Source of the DNA: JAJFKB01 sp965230515
Lineage (GTDB): Bacteria; Pseudomonadota; Gammaproteobacteria; Pseudomonadales; IMCC2047
Reading direction: 5' to 3'
Length of the DNA: 64,000 bases
NCBI GenBank assembly: GCA_965230515.1
Contig: OZ246007.1
Location: 3,410,001 to 3,474,000, forward strand
The notes under the pieces are model-generated. The model was not told the origin of the DNA, did not search any database, and saw only the letters and a program-made list of their open reading frames with translations. Shown piece after piece: positions 24,768 to 32,483 of the stretch (positions within the stretch are counted from its first letter, which is position 1; each line of letters begins with the position of its first letter). The translations under genes were made by a program, and so were the position numbers.

Positions 24768-24933
24768 TTTGGAAGCGGGAGGGCCATGCACGGCCCTTCC
24801 TCATCCACAGAGTTTGCAGAAGCGGTTTTACTAGCCAGCCTTTCGAGATTAGGGAGAAATCGGAATACACTATTTCGGTCTCGTTCTGTATCCTGCTAAG
24901 ATAGCTCTCCCGCAATTTTACGGACTGATCTGA

Positions 24934-25782
24934 ATGAAATACATTGGTGCGCATGTGTCTGCAGGAGGTGGTGTCGAAAATGCACCGCTTAATGCTGCAA
25001 AAATCCGCGCTCGCGCTTTCGCGTTATTTACCAAAAACCAACGTCGCTGGGAAGCCAAACCCTTGAGTGAGGCAAGTATTAAAGCCTTCAAGAGCAATTG
25101 TAAGGAAACGGGAGTCTCACTTGAGCATGTACTTCCCCATGACAGTTATCTGATTAATCTGGGGCACCCCGATTTCGAAGGCCTGGCAAAATCACGAACA
25201 GCCTTTCTTGATGAAATGCATCGCTGTGAACAGTTGGGCCTGAAGCTGCTTAATTTTCACCCGGGAAGCCATCTCAACCAAATCAGTGAGGCAGACTGCC
25301 TGTCACGAATTGCCGAGTCGATCAATATCGCACTACAGCAGACAAATGGCGTCACAGCGGTCATCGAAAACACCGCAGGGCAGGGCACTAACTTGGGTTA
25401 TCGTTTCGAGCATTTGGCTGCGATCATTGAGCAGGTAGAGGATAAGCAACGGGTTGGGGTTTGTCTTGATACCTGTCACACCTTTGCGGCTGGTTACGAT
25501 TTGCGCACTACCGAGACCTGTGACGGTACTTTTAGCGAATTTGAGAATGTTGTGGGTTTTCAGTACCTAAAAGGGATGCATCTTAACGGCTCAAAGTCGA
25601 CCTTTGGCAGTCGGGTTGATCGTCACCATAGTCTGGATATGGGTGAGCTGGGGCAGAGTGTGTTTATCTACATAATGTCTGATTCGCGTTTTGATGGTAT
25701 CCCGCTTGTACTTGAAACGATCGACAGTAGCCGCTGGGCCGAGGAGATCGAATGGCTATATAGCCTGGCGGATCCCCAATAA
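24934..25782 (+). CDS. nfo: Endonuclease IV, AP endonuclease
   Basis: A 282-residue TIM-barrel enzyme that cuts DNA at abasic sites and removes 3' blocking groups. The start MKYIGAHVSAGGG is typical, and the trinuclear zinc ligands lie in LLNFHPGSHL, AVIENTAGQG, GVCLDTCHTFAAGYD and GSRVDRHHSLDMG. The length matches the E. coli enzyme (285). The usual HLNDAKS sequence reads HLNGSKSTFGSR here, a mild deviation next to the metal site. It is followed by the REP-type transposase element. Confidence 0.95.
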   Translation: MKYIGAHVSAGGGVENAPLNAAKIRARAFALFTKNQRRWEAKPLSEASIKAFKSNCKETGVSLEHVLPHDSYLINLGHPDFEGLAKSRTAFLDEMHRCEQLGLKLLNFHPGSHLNQISEADCLSRIAESINIALQQTNGVTAVIENTAGQGTNLGYRFEHLAAIIEQVEDKQRVGVCLDTCHTFAAGYDLRTTETCDGTFSEFENVVGFQYLKGMHLNGSKSTFGSRVDRHHSLDMGELGQSVFIYIMSDSRFDGIPLVLETIDSSRWAEEIEWLYSLADPQ

Positions 25783-25783
25783 T

Positions 25784-27076
25784 TTGACACCCACTTATTA
25801 AGTTAAACGCAATCATAATCTCTGAATCTATCATTTGATGCTATTGGTTCGGAATCTTCGTTGCGGAATTAGAGGTCTTTAAGTAATAAAACAGCCAGAT
25901 TCGAATAAAACCCCAGTTTCAGGCGGTAGAGTGACCTGCCTTCCGCTGAGAGCATTCATTTATATATTGCACAAACGTCGAGGATGGTATGGTTAGCCGC
26001 TTGAAAACAGCTTTTCACACTGCCTAATGCCCTGGGCCCAATGCAACCCCAGAGCTTCGCAGGCCTGTCGCATATGGTGGGCTCGTCCAATGAGTTTTTT
26101 AAACGGGCTTTCGAAGTGTTGGGCAAGATAAAGCCAGTGTCTTTGGTCCAGCTGCAGCCGCTCCAAAATATCCGGGATGTCAGAGGGTATCGCTGCCCGC
26201 TTATCTTGGCGCAGCTGACGACCTGTCCAGTCGACCAGTTGCAGATAGTCGGCCAGAGTGAAGGGTAACCCCTTGGCTATATCGGATTTGTTATTGTCTG
26301 CAAAGGATAGCAGGTTGCTGGAATACTCATTTTTCGTGTTTGGGGCGTGTGCCCCGGAATCTCGATGTATTCGCTGTTGTATGGAAGTATAAGCAGATGT
26401 CTCGGGTGTTTGCGCGATGCCGGCTCTTACTGGATTCAGGTCTACATAAGCCATGCAGGCGGCTAATGCGGTCTCATCTAGTAGTGCCTGGCTCTTGAAT
26501 CGGCCCTCCCAAAACCGGCCAGTCACAGCATCCTCTTGGTTTGCGCGTCGAGCAATGGGTTCATTCAGACAGCGCATCAGCCAACTGATGGATGTCAGAC
26601 GATCCCGCCATTTTTTGATCAAAGTGTTTAGAATAGCCGATTCCGTTTTACTAAGTATCTCCCCTTGAATAAAGCGATGTGACAAGTCTGTACCGCGAAA
26701 TAATTGATGCCAGCGCTCGGCTATCTGTTGCGCCGTCCAGCTTCGGGCTTGATCCTGATCGATATGCAGTATCAGGTGATAGTGGTTACTCATTATGGCG
26801 TAAGCGGCTATATCAATTGCAAAGATATCTGCCAGTTGGTGCAATCGTCTTTGAATCCATCCTCGGCGGTGCTCATAGCTATTACCGGATACAGCATCTT
26901 CACCACATAAAAACGCGCGCCGCACGCAACGGGAAACACAATGATAATAAGGGGTTGTATCGAGCGAAATGAGTGACTTTCTGGGTATGGGCATAGTGCA
27001 ATCCTTTGCAGCATGTGAGTTGATAATCATTCTATAAGCTGATTCTTTAGCGGTCAATTAGATTTATGGGTGTCAA
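25784..27076. mobile_element. Putative REP-type (IS200-like) transposase element with inverted ends
   Basis: TTGACACCCA at 25784-25793 and its exact complement TGGGTGTCAA at 27067-27076 flank a single Y1-type transposase gene. Similarity continues weakly beyond the 10-bp core. The left end lies two bases after the nfo stop codon. HUH transposases do not make classic terminal inverted repeats or target duplications, so the pair may be the recognised REP half-sites. Boundaries are therefore provisional. Confidence 0.55.
25993..26994 (-). CDS. REP-associated tyrosine transposase (Y1_Tnp, HUH superfamily)
   Basis: A 333-residue protein starting MPIPRKSLISLDTTPYYHCV. Typical motifs are YYHCVSRCVRRAFLCG, the metal-binding HUH-type site IMSNHYHLILH, and the helix with ACMAYVDLNPVRAGIA. 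Such proteins (RAYT/TnpA-REP) nick and move small REP palindromes, and usually one copy sits without a second gene. The ATG at 26994 has AAAGGA about 8 nt upstream and is preferred over the longer frame from 27057. The C-terminal 100 residues are specific to long marine gammaproteobacterial versions as far as I recall. No stop or frameshift, so it is probably intact. Confidence 0.88.
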   Translation of the reverse strand: MPIPRKSLISLDTTPYYHCVSRCVRRAFLCGEDAVSGNSYEHRRGWIQRRLHQLADIFAIDIAAYAIMSNHYHLILHIDQDQARSWTAQQIAERWHQLFRGTDLSHRFIQGEILSKTESAILNTLIKKWRDRLTSISWLMRCLNEPIARRANQEDAVTGRFWEGRFKSQALLDETALAACMAYVDLNPVRAGIAQTPETSAYTSIQQRIHRDSGAHAPNTKNEYSSNLLSFADNNKSDIAKGLPFTLADYLQLVDWTGRQLRQDKRAAIPSDIPDILERLQLDQRHWLYLAQHFESPFKKLIGRAHHMRQACEALGLHWAQGIRQCEKLFSSG

Positions 27077-27152
27077 GAATTAAGAAGGTGTTGCCTGGAT
27101 CTGGTTAATCCAGCATGCTATGGATTATTAATTGTTTTTGGTGGTGGATAAT

Positions 27153-27572
27153 ATGAAAACCAATAAGCTGGATCATCTGTGTATTGCTGTGAAGAGTATC
27201 GAGCAGGCGAGGGCTGTTTGGGAGCCGGTTTTGGGGAAGGATGCGCCGGATGATACCTATGTGGATCAGCCTGAGAAAATCAAGGTTGCTCGCTACTGGG
27301 TTGGTGAGGTGGGGTTTGAACTGGTGGAGGCGACATCACCTGATAGCGAGGTGGCTAAGTTTATTGAGCAGAAAGGCGAGGGCGTCATGCTGGTCAGTTT
27401 GAATGTTGATAATACCAGAGAGGCTATGCGTGAACTTGAGGGTCAAAATTACCCGATTGTTGGCGGGCCCAGGCCTTTTCGTGATTGTGAATTTGCTTTT
27501 GTGCATCCGCGAAAGATGAATGGAGTGTTACTTGAGCTCATTGATTACCAGTGGAATGAGTTGGAAGACTAG
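27153..27572 (+). CDS. VOC-family protein, methylmalonyl-CoA epimerase-like
   Basis: A 139-residue vicinal-oxygen-chelate protein. LDHLCIAVKSIEQARAVWEP starts the first beta-alpha-beta module with the His ligand, VGFELVEATSPDSEVAKFI carries the Glu ligand and HPRKMNGVLLELIDY the last ligand pair. This is the pattern of methylmalonyl-CoA epimerase, which interconverts the R and S epimers. No mutase lies nearby, so the substrate remains likely rather than sure. The ATG at 27153 is preferred over upstream TTG/GTG codons in frame. Confidence 0.82.
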   Translation: MKTNKLDHLCIAVKSIEQARAVWEPVLGKDAPDDTYVDQPEKIKVARYWVGEVGFELVEATSPDSEVAKFIEQKGEGVMLVSLNVDNTREAMRELEGQNYPIVGGPRPFRDCEFAFVHPRKMNGVLLELIDYQWNELED

Positions 27573-27721
27573 CGAATTAAAAAACGTTTTTTGGTAAAAC
27601 AAATGCTTATTTACAATAATTTACATCAATGAGATAGGCTTTGGTTTCAGTTGGCATATAACCTATTTATAATGATCAGACAAAAGTTTACGCTCTTTCT
27701 GTAATTGAAACCGGGATTGTT

Positions 27722-28582
27722 ATGCTGTTTGGGTTGCTGGCAAAATTGCCTTTAAGTCTGCTTTATCTGTTGGCAAGGGTGATCTATTTTTTAACCTATT
27801 ATGTGGTTCGCTATCGGCGCCGCGTGGTATTCGATCATTTGCGAACGGCATTTCCTGACTACAGTGACTCACAGACTCGGGCTTTGGCTAAAAATTATTA
27901 CCGTAACCTCGCGGATGTGCTTGTTGAGGTAGTTAAGGCTCGACGCATATCTGAATCGGAATTAAATGAGCGGGTCAAACACAAAAACTTTGAGTTGTTG
28001 GATCAGTTGGTTGCGCAGGGCAAGTCAATCATTCTGCTGTCCTCACATTCTGGCAACTGGGAGTGGCTGCAATTGTCGGTAGGCCTTCGCTTGCCAATTC
28101 CTTTGGATGGTGTCTATAAACCTTTACACAATAAATCGATGGATCGCTTTATCTATGCGATGCGTACCCGGTTTGGTTCGACGCTGATCGATGTTGAGAA
28201 TTTCATGGCCGAGGTGGTTAAGAATAAAAGACAGCAGCGCGCTTATGCGGTGCTGGCTGATCAAAAACCGAAGAGCTCAGGTCGTTTTCATACTACCCGG
28301 TTTTTGAATCGCGAAACCCGTTTTTTTATAGGACCTGAAAAGATCGCTCAGTTTGCCAAAGCTGCCGTTGTTTTTGTGCGCATGACACGCAACAGGCGCG
28401 GTTACTATGAGGTCGAATATGAGCTGATTGCTGAGCCGCCTTATCAAAAAGGCAATAAAAACTATCCCATTACAGAGCTCTATGCCAGGGCTGTGGAATC
28501 ACATATTACTGCTAATCCCGACAGCTGGCTCTGGTCAAACCGTCGCTGGCGTGTCAGAAATCCCAATAAAAAAGTTGCCTGA
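27722..28582 (+). CDS. LpxL/HtrB-family lipid A acyltransferase
   Basis: A 286-residue membrane-associated acyltransferase. The N-terminal hydrophobic segment (about 1-28) is followed by basic residues YRRRVVFDHLRTAFP and the HxxxxE active site in SSHSGNWEWL. A second conserved block is AVLADQKPKSSGRFHTTRFLN, and the end LWSNRRWR is typical of LpxL. It adds a secondary acyl chain to lipid A or a related lipid at the inner membrane. Which position or chain cannot be read from sequence. It is followed by a heat-shock promoter. Confidence 0.9.
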   Translation: MLFGLLAKLPLSLLYLLARVIYFLTYYVVRYRRRVVFDHLRTAFPDYSDSQTRALAKNYYRNLADVLVEVVKARRISESELNERVKHKNFELLDQLVAQGKSIILLSSHSGNWEWLQLSVGLRLPIPLDGVYKPLHNKSMDRFIYAMRTRFGSTLIDVENFMAEVVKNKRQQRAYAVLADQKPKSSGRFHTTRFLNRETRFFIGPEKIAQFAKAAVVFVRMTRNRRGYYEVEYELIAEPPYQKGNKNYPITELYARAVESHITANPDSWLWSNRRWRVRNPNKKVA

Positions 28583-28588
28583 TCTATC

Positions 28589-28614
28589 CTTGAAATGCTG
28601 ATTATAGCCCATAG
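28589..28614 (+). promoter_or_regulatory. Sigma32 heat-shock promoter
   Basis: CTTGAAA (28589-28595) is a perfect sigma32 -35 element. GCCCATAG (28607-28614) follows after 11 bp and matches the CCCCATnT -10 core at CCCAT. It lies only 7 bp after the acyltransferase stop and drives the hsp20 gene, leaving a leader of about 110 nt. Confidence 0.75.
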
Positions 28615-28622
28615 ATAAGAGT

Positions 28623-28734
28623 TACGGGTGCTCGATGAGGCCCGTAGCTGAAGCTCCATGAGGAGTTTCTTTATTAGTGGCCCGATCTTCGGATGGGCAT
28701 AACATATTGCTTAAATTTAGAGGATATGAAAATG
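28623..28734 (+). ncRNA. Candidate ROSE-like RNA thermometer in the hsp20 leader
   Basis: The leader has successive hairpins: TACGGG/CCCGTA (28623-28646), CTCC/GGAG (28654-28665) and GCCC/GGGC around a CCGA-TCT-TCGG stem (28680-28698). Last comes TTGCT (28707-28711), separated by a short loop from AGAGGA (28719-28724), which is the ribosome-binding site. A U(U/C)GCU motif facing the Shine-Dalgarno sequence in the last hairpin is the hallmark of ROSE thermometers. The folding has not been computed. Confidence 0.55.
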
Positions 28735-29196
28735 GCAAGACTAGACCTATCACCCTTATTCCGTTCGTCTGTAGGTTTTGATCATCTGGCATCGATGCTG
28801 GATAGTGCAAACCGCGTAGAACAACCGGCTTACCCACCGTACAATATCGAGCGAGTCAGTGACGATAAATATCGTATCTCCATGGCGGTGGCTGGCTTTG
28901 ACCCCTCGGAACTGGAACTCGAGTCCGAGCGCAACACACTCAAAGTGAGTGGTGTAAAAGCAAATGCAGAAGATAACCGGGAATATTTACATCGAGGTAT
29001 CGCTGCACGTAATTTTGAACGTAAATTTCAATTGGCAGATCACGTCAAAGTGGTTGGTGCCAATTTAGAAAACGGGTTGCTGCACATAGACCTGGAGCGT
29101 GAAATTCCAGAGGCGATGAAGCCAAGAAAAATTGAAATTTCAGCAGGCTCAACGGACAAGCTGATAGAAGGAGTGCAATCCGAGTCAGCGGCGTAA
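28732..29196 (+). CDS. Small heat-shock protein, Hsp20/IbpA family
   Basis: A 154-residue alpha-crystallin-type chaperone. The start MARLDLSPLFRSSVGFDHLA matches IbpA-type N-termini. The crystallin domain (about 35-125) has YRISMAVAGFDPSELEL and the loop EYLHRGIAARNFERKF, and ends GLLHIDLEREIPEAMKPRKI with the I-x-I-like element. It holds unfolded proteins for later refolding by DnaK/ClpB. The ATG at 28732 is chosen from the AGAGGA spacing of 7; another ATG lies at 28726. It has a sigma32 promoter and a ROSE-like leader, and is ended by a strong terminator. Confidence 0.92.
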   Translation: MARLDLSPLFRSSVGFDHLASMLDSANRVEQPAYPPYNIERVSDDKYRISMAVAGFDPSELELESERNTLKVSGVKANAEDNREYLHRGIAARNFERKFQLADHVKVVGANLENGLLHIDLEREIPEAMKPRKIEISAGSTDKLIEGVQSESAA

Positions 29197-29225
29197 GCCA
29201 GAGTAAAACCCCTTTCTTCTCATTT

Positions 29226-29251
29226 AAGGAGGCGAATTCGCCTCCTTTTTT
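29226..29251 (+). terminator. Rho-independent terminator after hsp20
   Basis: AAGGAGGCGAATTCGCCTCC pairs perfectly with itself (an 11-bp-arm palindrome, 29226-29247) and runs into seven T residues. It lies 29 bp after the hsp20 stop. Confidence 0.9.
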
Positions 29252-29286
29252 GTTATTCGACCAACAGCATTTTCTGGAGCTTTACG

Positions 29287-30180
29287 ATGTCAGCCAAACC
29301 GATCATGAAACTGGCGCCTCTGATATTTGTGGTGCTCTGGTCGACGGGCTTCATCGGTTCAAAATATGCGGTTCCCTATGCGGAACCTTTTACCATTCTG
29401 GCCTTGAGAATGTATCTCAGCCTGCTGTTGTTTTGGGGTTTGATATTGCATTACAAAGCCAAATGGCCGGATTGGAGTGGGGCTAAACACTCAATGGTTG
29501 TCGGCGTGATGGTTCATGCAGCCTATCTGGGAGGTGTTTTTGCAGCGATCAAAGCTGGCATGCCGGCCGGAATTGCATCACTGTTGGTTGGACTGCAACC
29601 GGTCTTAACGGCATTACTGCTTTGGCTGGGCTGGAGTCAGCGAATTAGCAAAACCCAGTTTACGGGATTGCTTTTTGGGCTGGCTGGAGTATTTCTGGTA
29701 CTGATTTATGGGAAGCCCGATACGGTTGCGCTCTATTTTTCCATGGATGCCTTTCTGTTTGCGGTGATGGCGCTGTTTGGTATTAGTTGCGGTACGCTTT
29801 ATCAAAAGCACTATTGTCAGAATGTGGAGCTGTTGACTGGTACCTTTTATCAATATCTTTCAACAGCGGTTGTGATGACGATTGCTGCGCTGTTTTTAGA
29901 AACCCGGGAGATTGATTGGCAGTCACCCTTTATACTGGCGATTCTCTGGCTGGTTTTCGGGTTATCGTTAACGGCTATCCTGTTACTGATGCACCTGATC
30001 AGGGAAGGTGAGGCGACCAAGGTGGCAAGTTATTTTTATTTGACGCCTCCTGTAACGGCTTTAATGGCCTGGGCCCTTTTTGGCGAAAAACTTAATGAAA
30101 CCGGCATGATAGGTATCGGCTTTACTGCTTTTGGTGTTTATCTGGTTATTCAAAATCCCCGATTGCTGTTCTGGCGTTGA
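29287..30180 (+). CDS. DMT-superfamily transporter, EamA type
   Basis: A 297-residue inner-membrane protein with ten predicted transmembrane helices in two EamA repeats. The first opens VLWSTGFIGSKYAVPYAEPF, a signature of the family, and the second carries TKVASYFYLTPPVTALMAW. EamA proteins export amino acids, metabolites or drugs; the substrate is not predictable. The gene begins 36 bp after the hsp20 terminator, so it must have its own promoter or rely on read-through. Confidence 0.88.
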   Translation: MSAKPIMKLAPLIFVVLWSTGFIGSKYAVPYAEPFTILALRMYLSLLLFWGLILHYKAKWPDWSGAKHSMVVGVMVHAAYLGGVFAAIKAGMPAGIASLLVGLQPVLTALLLWLGWSQRISKTQFTGLLFGLAGVFLVLIYGKPDTVALYFSMDAFLFAVMALFGISCGTLYQKHYCQNVELLTGTFYQYLSTAVVMTIAALFLETREIDWQSPFILAILWLVFGLSLTAILLLMHLIREGEATKVASYFYLTPPVTALMAWALFGEKLNETGMIGIGFTAFGVYLVIQNPRLLFWR

Positions 30181-30262
30181 TATAATCGGAGTGAGTAGAC
30201 TTAATCTATTCGTTTTACCGGCTAAAATTACAGTTGGTATTGAGAAAAATTGATCCAGATTT

Positions 30263-30410
30263 GCTAACCTCCAAATTTTCCAAGGATGACGATGAGACCT
30301 TTGCGGATAAATGTTAGCCTAGGGCCTGTTCGGACTGGACGCCCAGGATATATTGCTATCAGTAGGTCGGTGCAGTCATGCTGAGAGAAGCCAGCATTTT
30401 TTTATTTTTT
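30263..30410 (+). promoter_or_regulatory. Structured leader ending in a terminator just before the FmdE-like gene
   Basis: GCTAAC (30263-30268) can pair with GTTAGC (30313-30318). CCTAGGGC (30318-30325) pairs with GCCCAGG (30341-30347). Then ATGCTG/CAGCAT (30378-30397) is followed by TTTTTTTATTTTTT, a full intrinsic terminator whose T tract ends 18 bp before the ATG at 30429. This may be a transcription attenuator or riboswitch expression platform, or simply the terminator of the DMT gene placed far downstream. Confidence 0.45.
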
Positions 30411-30428
30411 AGCAAGAGATACTGACGT

Positions 30429-31037
30429 ATGAGTTACCCCAGTTTTTATGATCAGGCACCAAAGATTGTCTTACAGGATCCACTGGCGCAGTTTTTGGGC
30501 GCCGCAGAAGGTGGGCAATTTGAATACAGTTACATCGATGTGGTTAAGACGGCAGGACATTCCTGCCCAACCGTTGCCTCGGCATTCCTGATGACCGCCA
30601 AGGCACTGGAAGCGCTATATCCGGATACGAAGCCGGAGCGCGGGGGCATTAAAGTGTCCTTTCGTCACGATAAAGTCAGCGGTGTAACAGGGGTGATTGC
30701 GAATGTTGTCTGTTTTATTACGGGCGCAACCCAGGATACCGGTTTTAAGGGTATAGGGGGGCGATTTGATCGACGTGACCTGCTGTTTTTTAATAGTGAA
30801 ATAGAAGACGAAATACAATTTCAGCGCGTTGATACCGGAGCCAGCGTGAGTGTTTCCTCACGGTTGGAAAACATTCCGGCGGATCCTCGCATGAGGGATT
30901 TACTGGGTAAATGCCTCGCGGGTGAAGCCAGTCAACAGGAGGAGTATGAATTTGGTAACTTGTGGCAGGAACGGGTTAAAGCCATACTGCTCGATTACCG
31001 GGATGACCCCCAAATGATCCTGTTGCACAAGCAGTAA
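30429..31037 (+). CDS. FmdE-like domain protein
   Basis: A 202-residue protein with the FmdE-type motif VKTAGHSCPTVASAFLMTAKAL, in which the conserved His and Cys could bind a metal. KVSFRHDKVSGVTGVIANVV and GGRFDRRDLLFF follow. FmdE domains were named from subunit E of formylmethanofuran dehydrogenase, but bacterial stand-alone copies have no settled role. No molybdenum enzyme is adjacent. The second metal-binding C-terminal domain of archaeal FmdE is absent. Regulation by the upstream terminator-containing leader is possible. Confidence 0.75.
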   Translation: MSYPSFYDQAPKIVLQDPLAQFLGAAEGGQFEYSYIDVVKTAGHSCPTVASAFLMTAKALEALYPDTKPERGGIKVSFRHDKVSGVTGVIANVVCFITGATQDTGFKGIGGRFDRRDLLFFNSEIEDEIQFQRVDTGASVSVSSRLENIPADPRMRDLLGKCLAGEASQQEEYEFGNLWQERVKAILLDYRDDPQMILLHKQ

Positions 31038-31068
31038 AAAGAGGGAAGGGTGGCTTCAAACGCCACCC
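31036..31068 (-). terminator. Rho-independent terminator of the carbonic anhydrase gene
   Basis: On the minus strand GGGTGGC (31062-31068) pairs with GCCACCC (31048-31054) over a 7-nt loop, followed by TTCCCTCTTTTT. The left arm overlaps the last codons of the gene, so the coding end also forms the hairpin. In the plus direction it may also stop the FmdE transcript. Confidence 0.75.
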
Positions 31069-31646
31069 GGATTCACTTTTAGATCTTTAATCAACCCATC
31101 GGCTATGCTGTATATCCAGCCGTGAACCTTGAGTTTCTGGCCGCGCTTAAATGCCTGCTGAACGATGGTCGTTTGACAAACGTTTTTGGCTTGTTCCATT
31201 ACATTAAGTTCGCACAGCAAGTTGGACTGTTCTTTGTCAGAGAGTCCGGCAAACTGTTCCCTGTGTCGTTGATGAATATCCTTAATATTTTGTAGCCAAT
31301 TGTCGATAATACCAAGCTGCTGATCGGCCAAAGCGGCTTCTACGCCGCCACACCCGTAGTGCCCGCACACAATCACGTGTTCAACCTGAAGAACATCAAC
31401 GGCATACTGCAGTACCGATAGTAAATTGAAGTCGGTATGTACCACCAGGTTGGCCACGTTGCGGTGAACAAAAATCTGCCCCGGCTGCATGCCAACGATT
31501 TCATTGGCAGGAACCCGGCTGTCCGAGCAGCCAATCCAAAGGTAATCAGGATTTTGCTGCTTTGAAAGATTGGGGAAATAGTCAGGATCAATCTGCTTGA
31601 TTCGGGTTGCCCATTGCAGGTTGTTGGAGAGTAAATCTTTAATCAT
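31056..31646 (-). CDS. can: Beta-class carbonic anhydrase
   Basis: A 196-residue zinc enzyme interconverting CO2 and bicarbonate. The zinc ligands are visible as Cys and Asp in WIGCSDSRVPANEI and His-x-x-Cys in VCGHYGCGGV. HRNVANLV and LSVLQYAVDVLQVEH are also typical. The length is slightly less than E. coli Can (220), lacking part of the C-terminal tail. It is convergent with the FmdE-like gene; the stops are 18 bp apart with a shared hairpin. Confidence 0.94.
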   Translation of the reverse strand: MIKDLLSNNLQWATRIKQIDPDYFPNLSKQQNPDYLWIGCSDSRVPANEIVGMQPGQIFVHRNVANLVVHTDFNLLSVLQYAVDVLQVEHVIVCGHYGCGGVEAALADQQLGIIDNWLQNIKDIHQRHREQFAGLSDKEQSNLLCELNVMEQAKNVCQTTIVQQAFKRGQKLKVHGWIYSIADGLIKDLKVNPGGV

Positions 31647-31794
31647 GGTTTCATCGCATGGTAATTTAAAATTAAGTCAGTTAGGCGCTGATTATGGACC
31701 TTTATCGCGCGTCGATACTGTATCCTTAACCCCCAAAAAATTCAATGTAAGAGCAAAGATTATGGTCTGCTTTGGCGGCTATTGCCGGGCGGGA

Positions 31795-31986
31795 TTATTC
31801 ATCATCTCGTTGCACTAGCAATTGTTCAAGTTGCCCCTCACTGGATGTGCGAAAGCTTAACCTGATCGGGCGACAGCATACTGAGCAATCTTCATAATAG
31901 GTTTGATCACCTGCGGATGGATCGACAATAAGATCTATGGTTTCCCCGCAATAGGGGCAACAGCAGGAAATTTCATCCAACAGCAT
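31795..31986 (-). CDS. CPXCG motif-containing cysteine-rich protein
   Basis: A 63-residue zinc-ribbon-like protein with CCCPYCGETIDLIVD near the N-terminus and YYEDCSVCCRPIRL about 20 residues later. The two CxxC pairs define the CPXCG family, which is widespread in gammaproteobacteria but of unknown function. It lies upstream of can on the same strand (148 bp apart). Confidence 0.88.
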   Translation of the reverse strand: MLLDEISCCCPYCGETIDLIVDPSAGDQTYYEDCSVCCRPIRLSFRTSSEGQLEQLLVQRDDE

Positions 31987-32141
31987 TCGTTTTGTCCTAA
32001 TTATTTAGAAATACAGGCCGATAGTAGATATACAGTGCATGCTTATTTTAAATTAAATTCGATAAAGAATTGATTTTATTATAAATTAATTCTATACCTA
32101 AAGGATTATCTGAACAACAGGTTGCGGCAAGGAGAATAAGA

Positions 32142-32465
32142 ATGGTAGATCTTATTCCAGTTGGAACTGTTAACCGTCAGGTTAACGAGAACAATTCGAG
32201 CAAACCAGCGCAAAATGTGCAGGAAACCACGCGCTCTAAATCACTGGCGGATCAGGAAAATCCGATAAAGGTGGAGCGCCGTCGTACCGGTAATCGTCGC
32301 AGAAATAGTTCAGACCGCCGTTTGTTAACCAAGGCCTCCCGTAAAAAAGTGACCGACCGCAGAAAAAATCCGGACCGGCGTGGTTCGAGAGTGGTGAAAA
32401 ACGAGGGGCAGAATAAGCGTGCGGGGCTGATGCGAAAAGGCCGTATTATCGATGAGCATGTCTAA
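32142..32465 (+). CDS. Hypothetical basic protein with repeated Arg-Arg motifs
   Basis: A 107-residue hydrophilic protein not matching any family I know. The middle has ERRRTGNRRRNSSDRR and TDRRKNPDRRGSR, a series of Arg-Arg pairs spaced by about 7 residues. The N-terminal third is polar and probably disordered. There is no signal peptide or membrane segment. GGAGAAT precedes the start ATG, and an AT-rich region upstream could hold the promoter. It may bind nucleic acid or acidic partners, but that is only suggested by charge. Confidence 0.65.
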   Translation: MVDLIPVGTVNRQVNENNSSKPAQNVQETTRSKSLADQENPIKVERRRTGNRRRNSSDRRLLTKASRKKVTDRRKNPDRRGSRVVKNEGQNKRAGLMRKGRIIDEHV

Positions 32466-32483
32466 CCTGTCTGCCGTCAGATG

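Noticed and set aside
27579..27592. AAAAAACGTTTTTT palindrome as terminator after the VOC gene
   Set aside because: It has no loop and almost only A-T pairs, so it would not form a stable hairpin.
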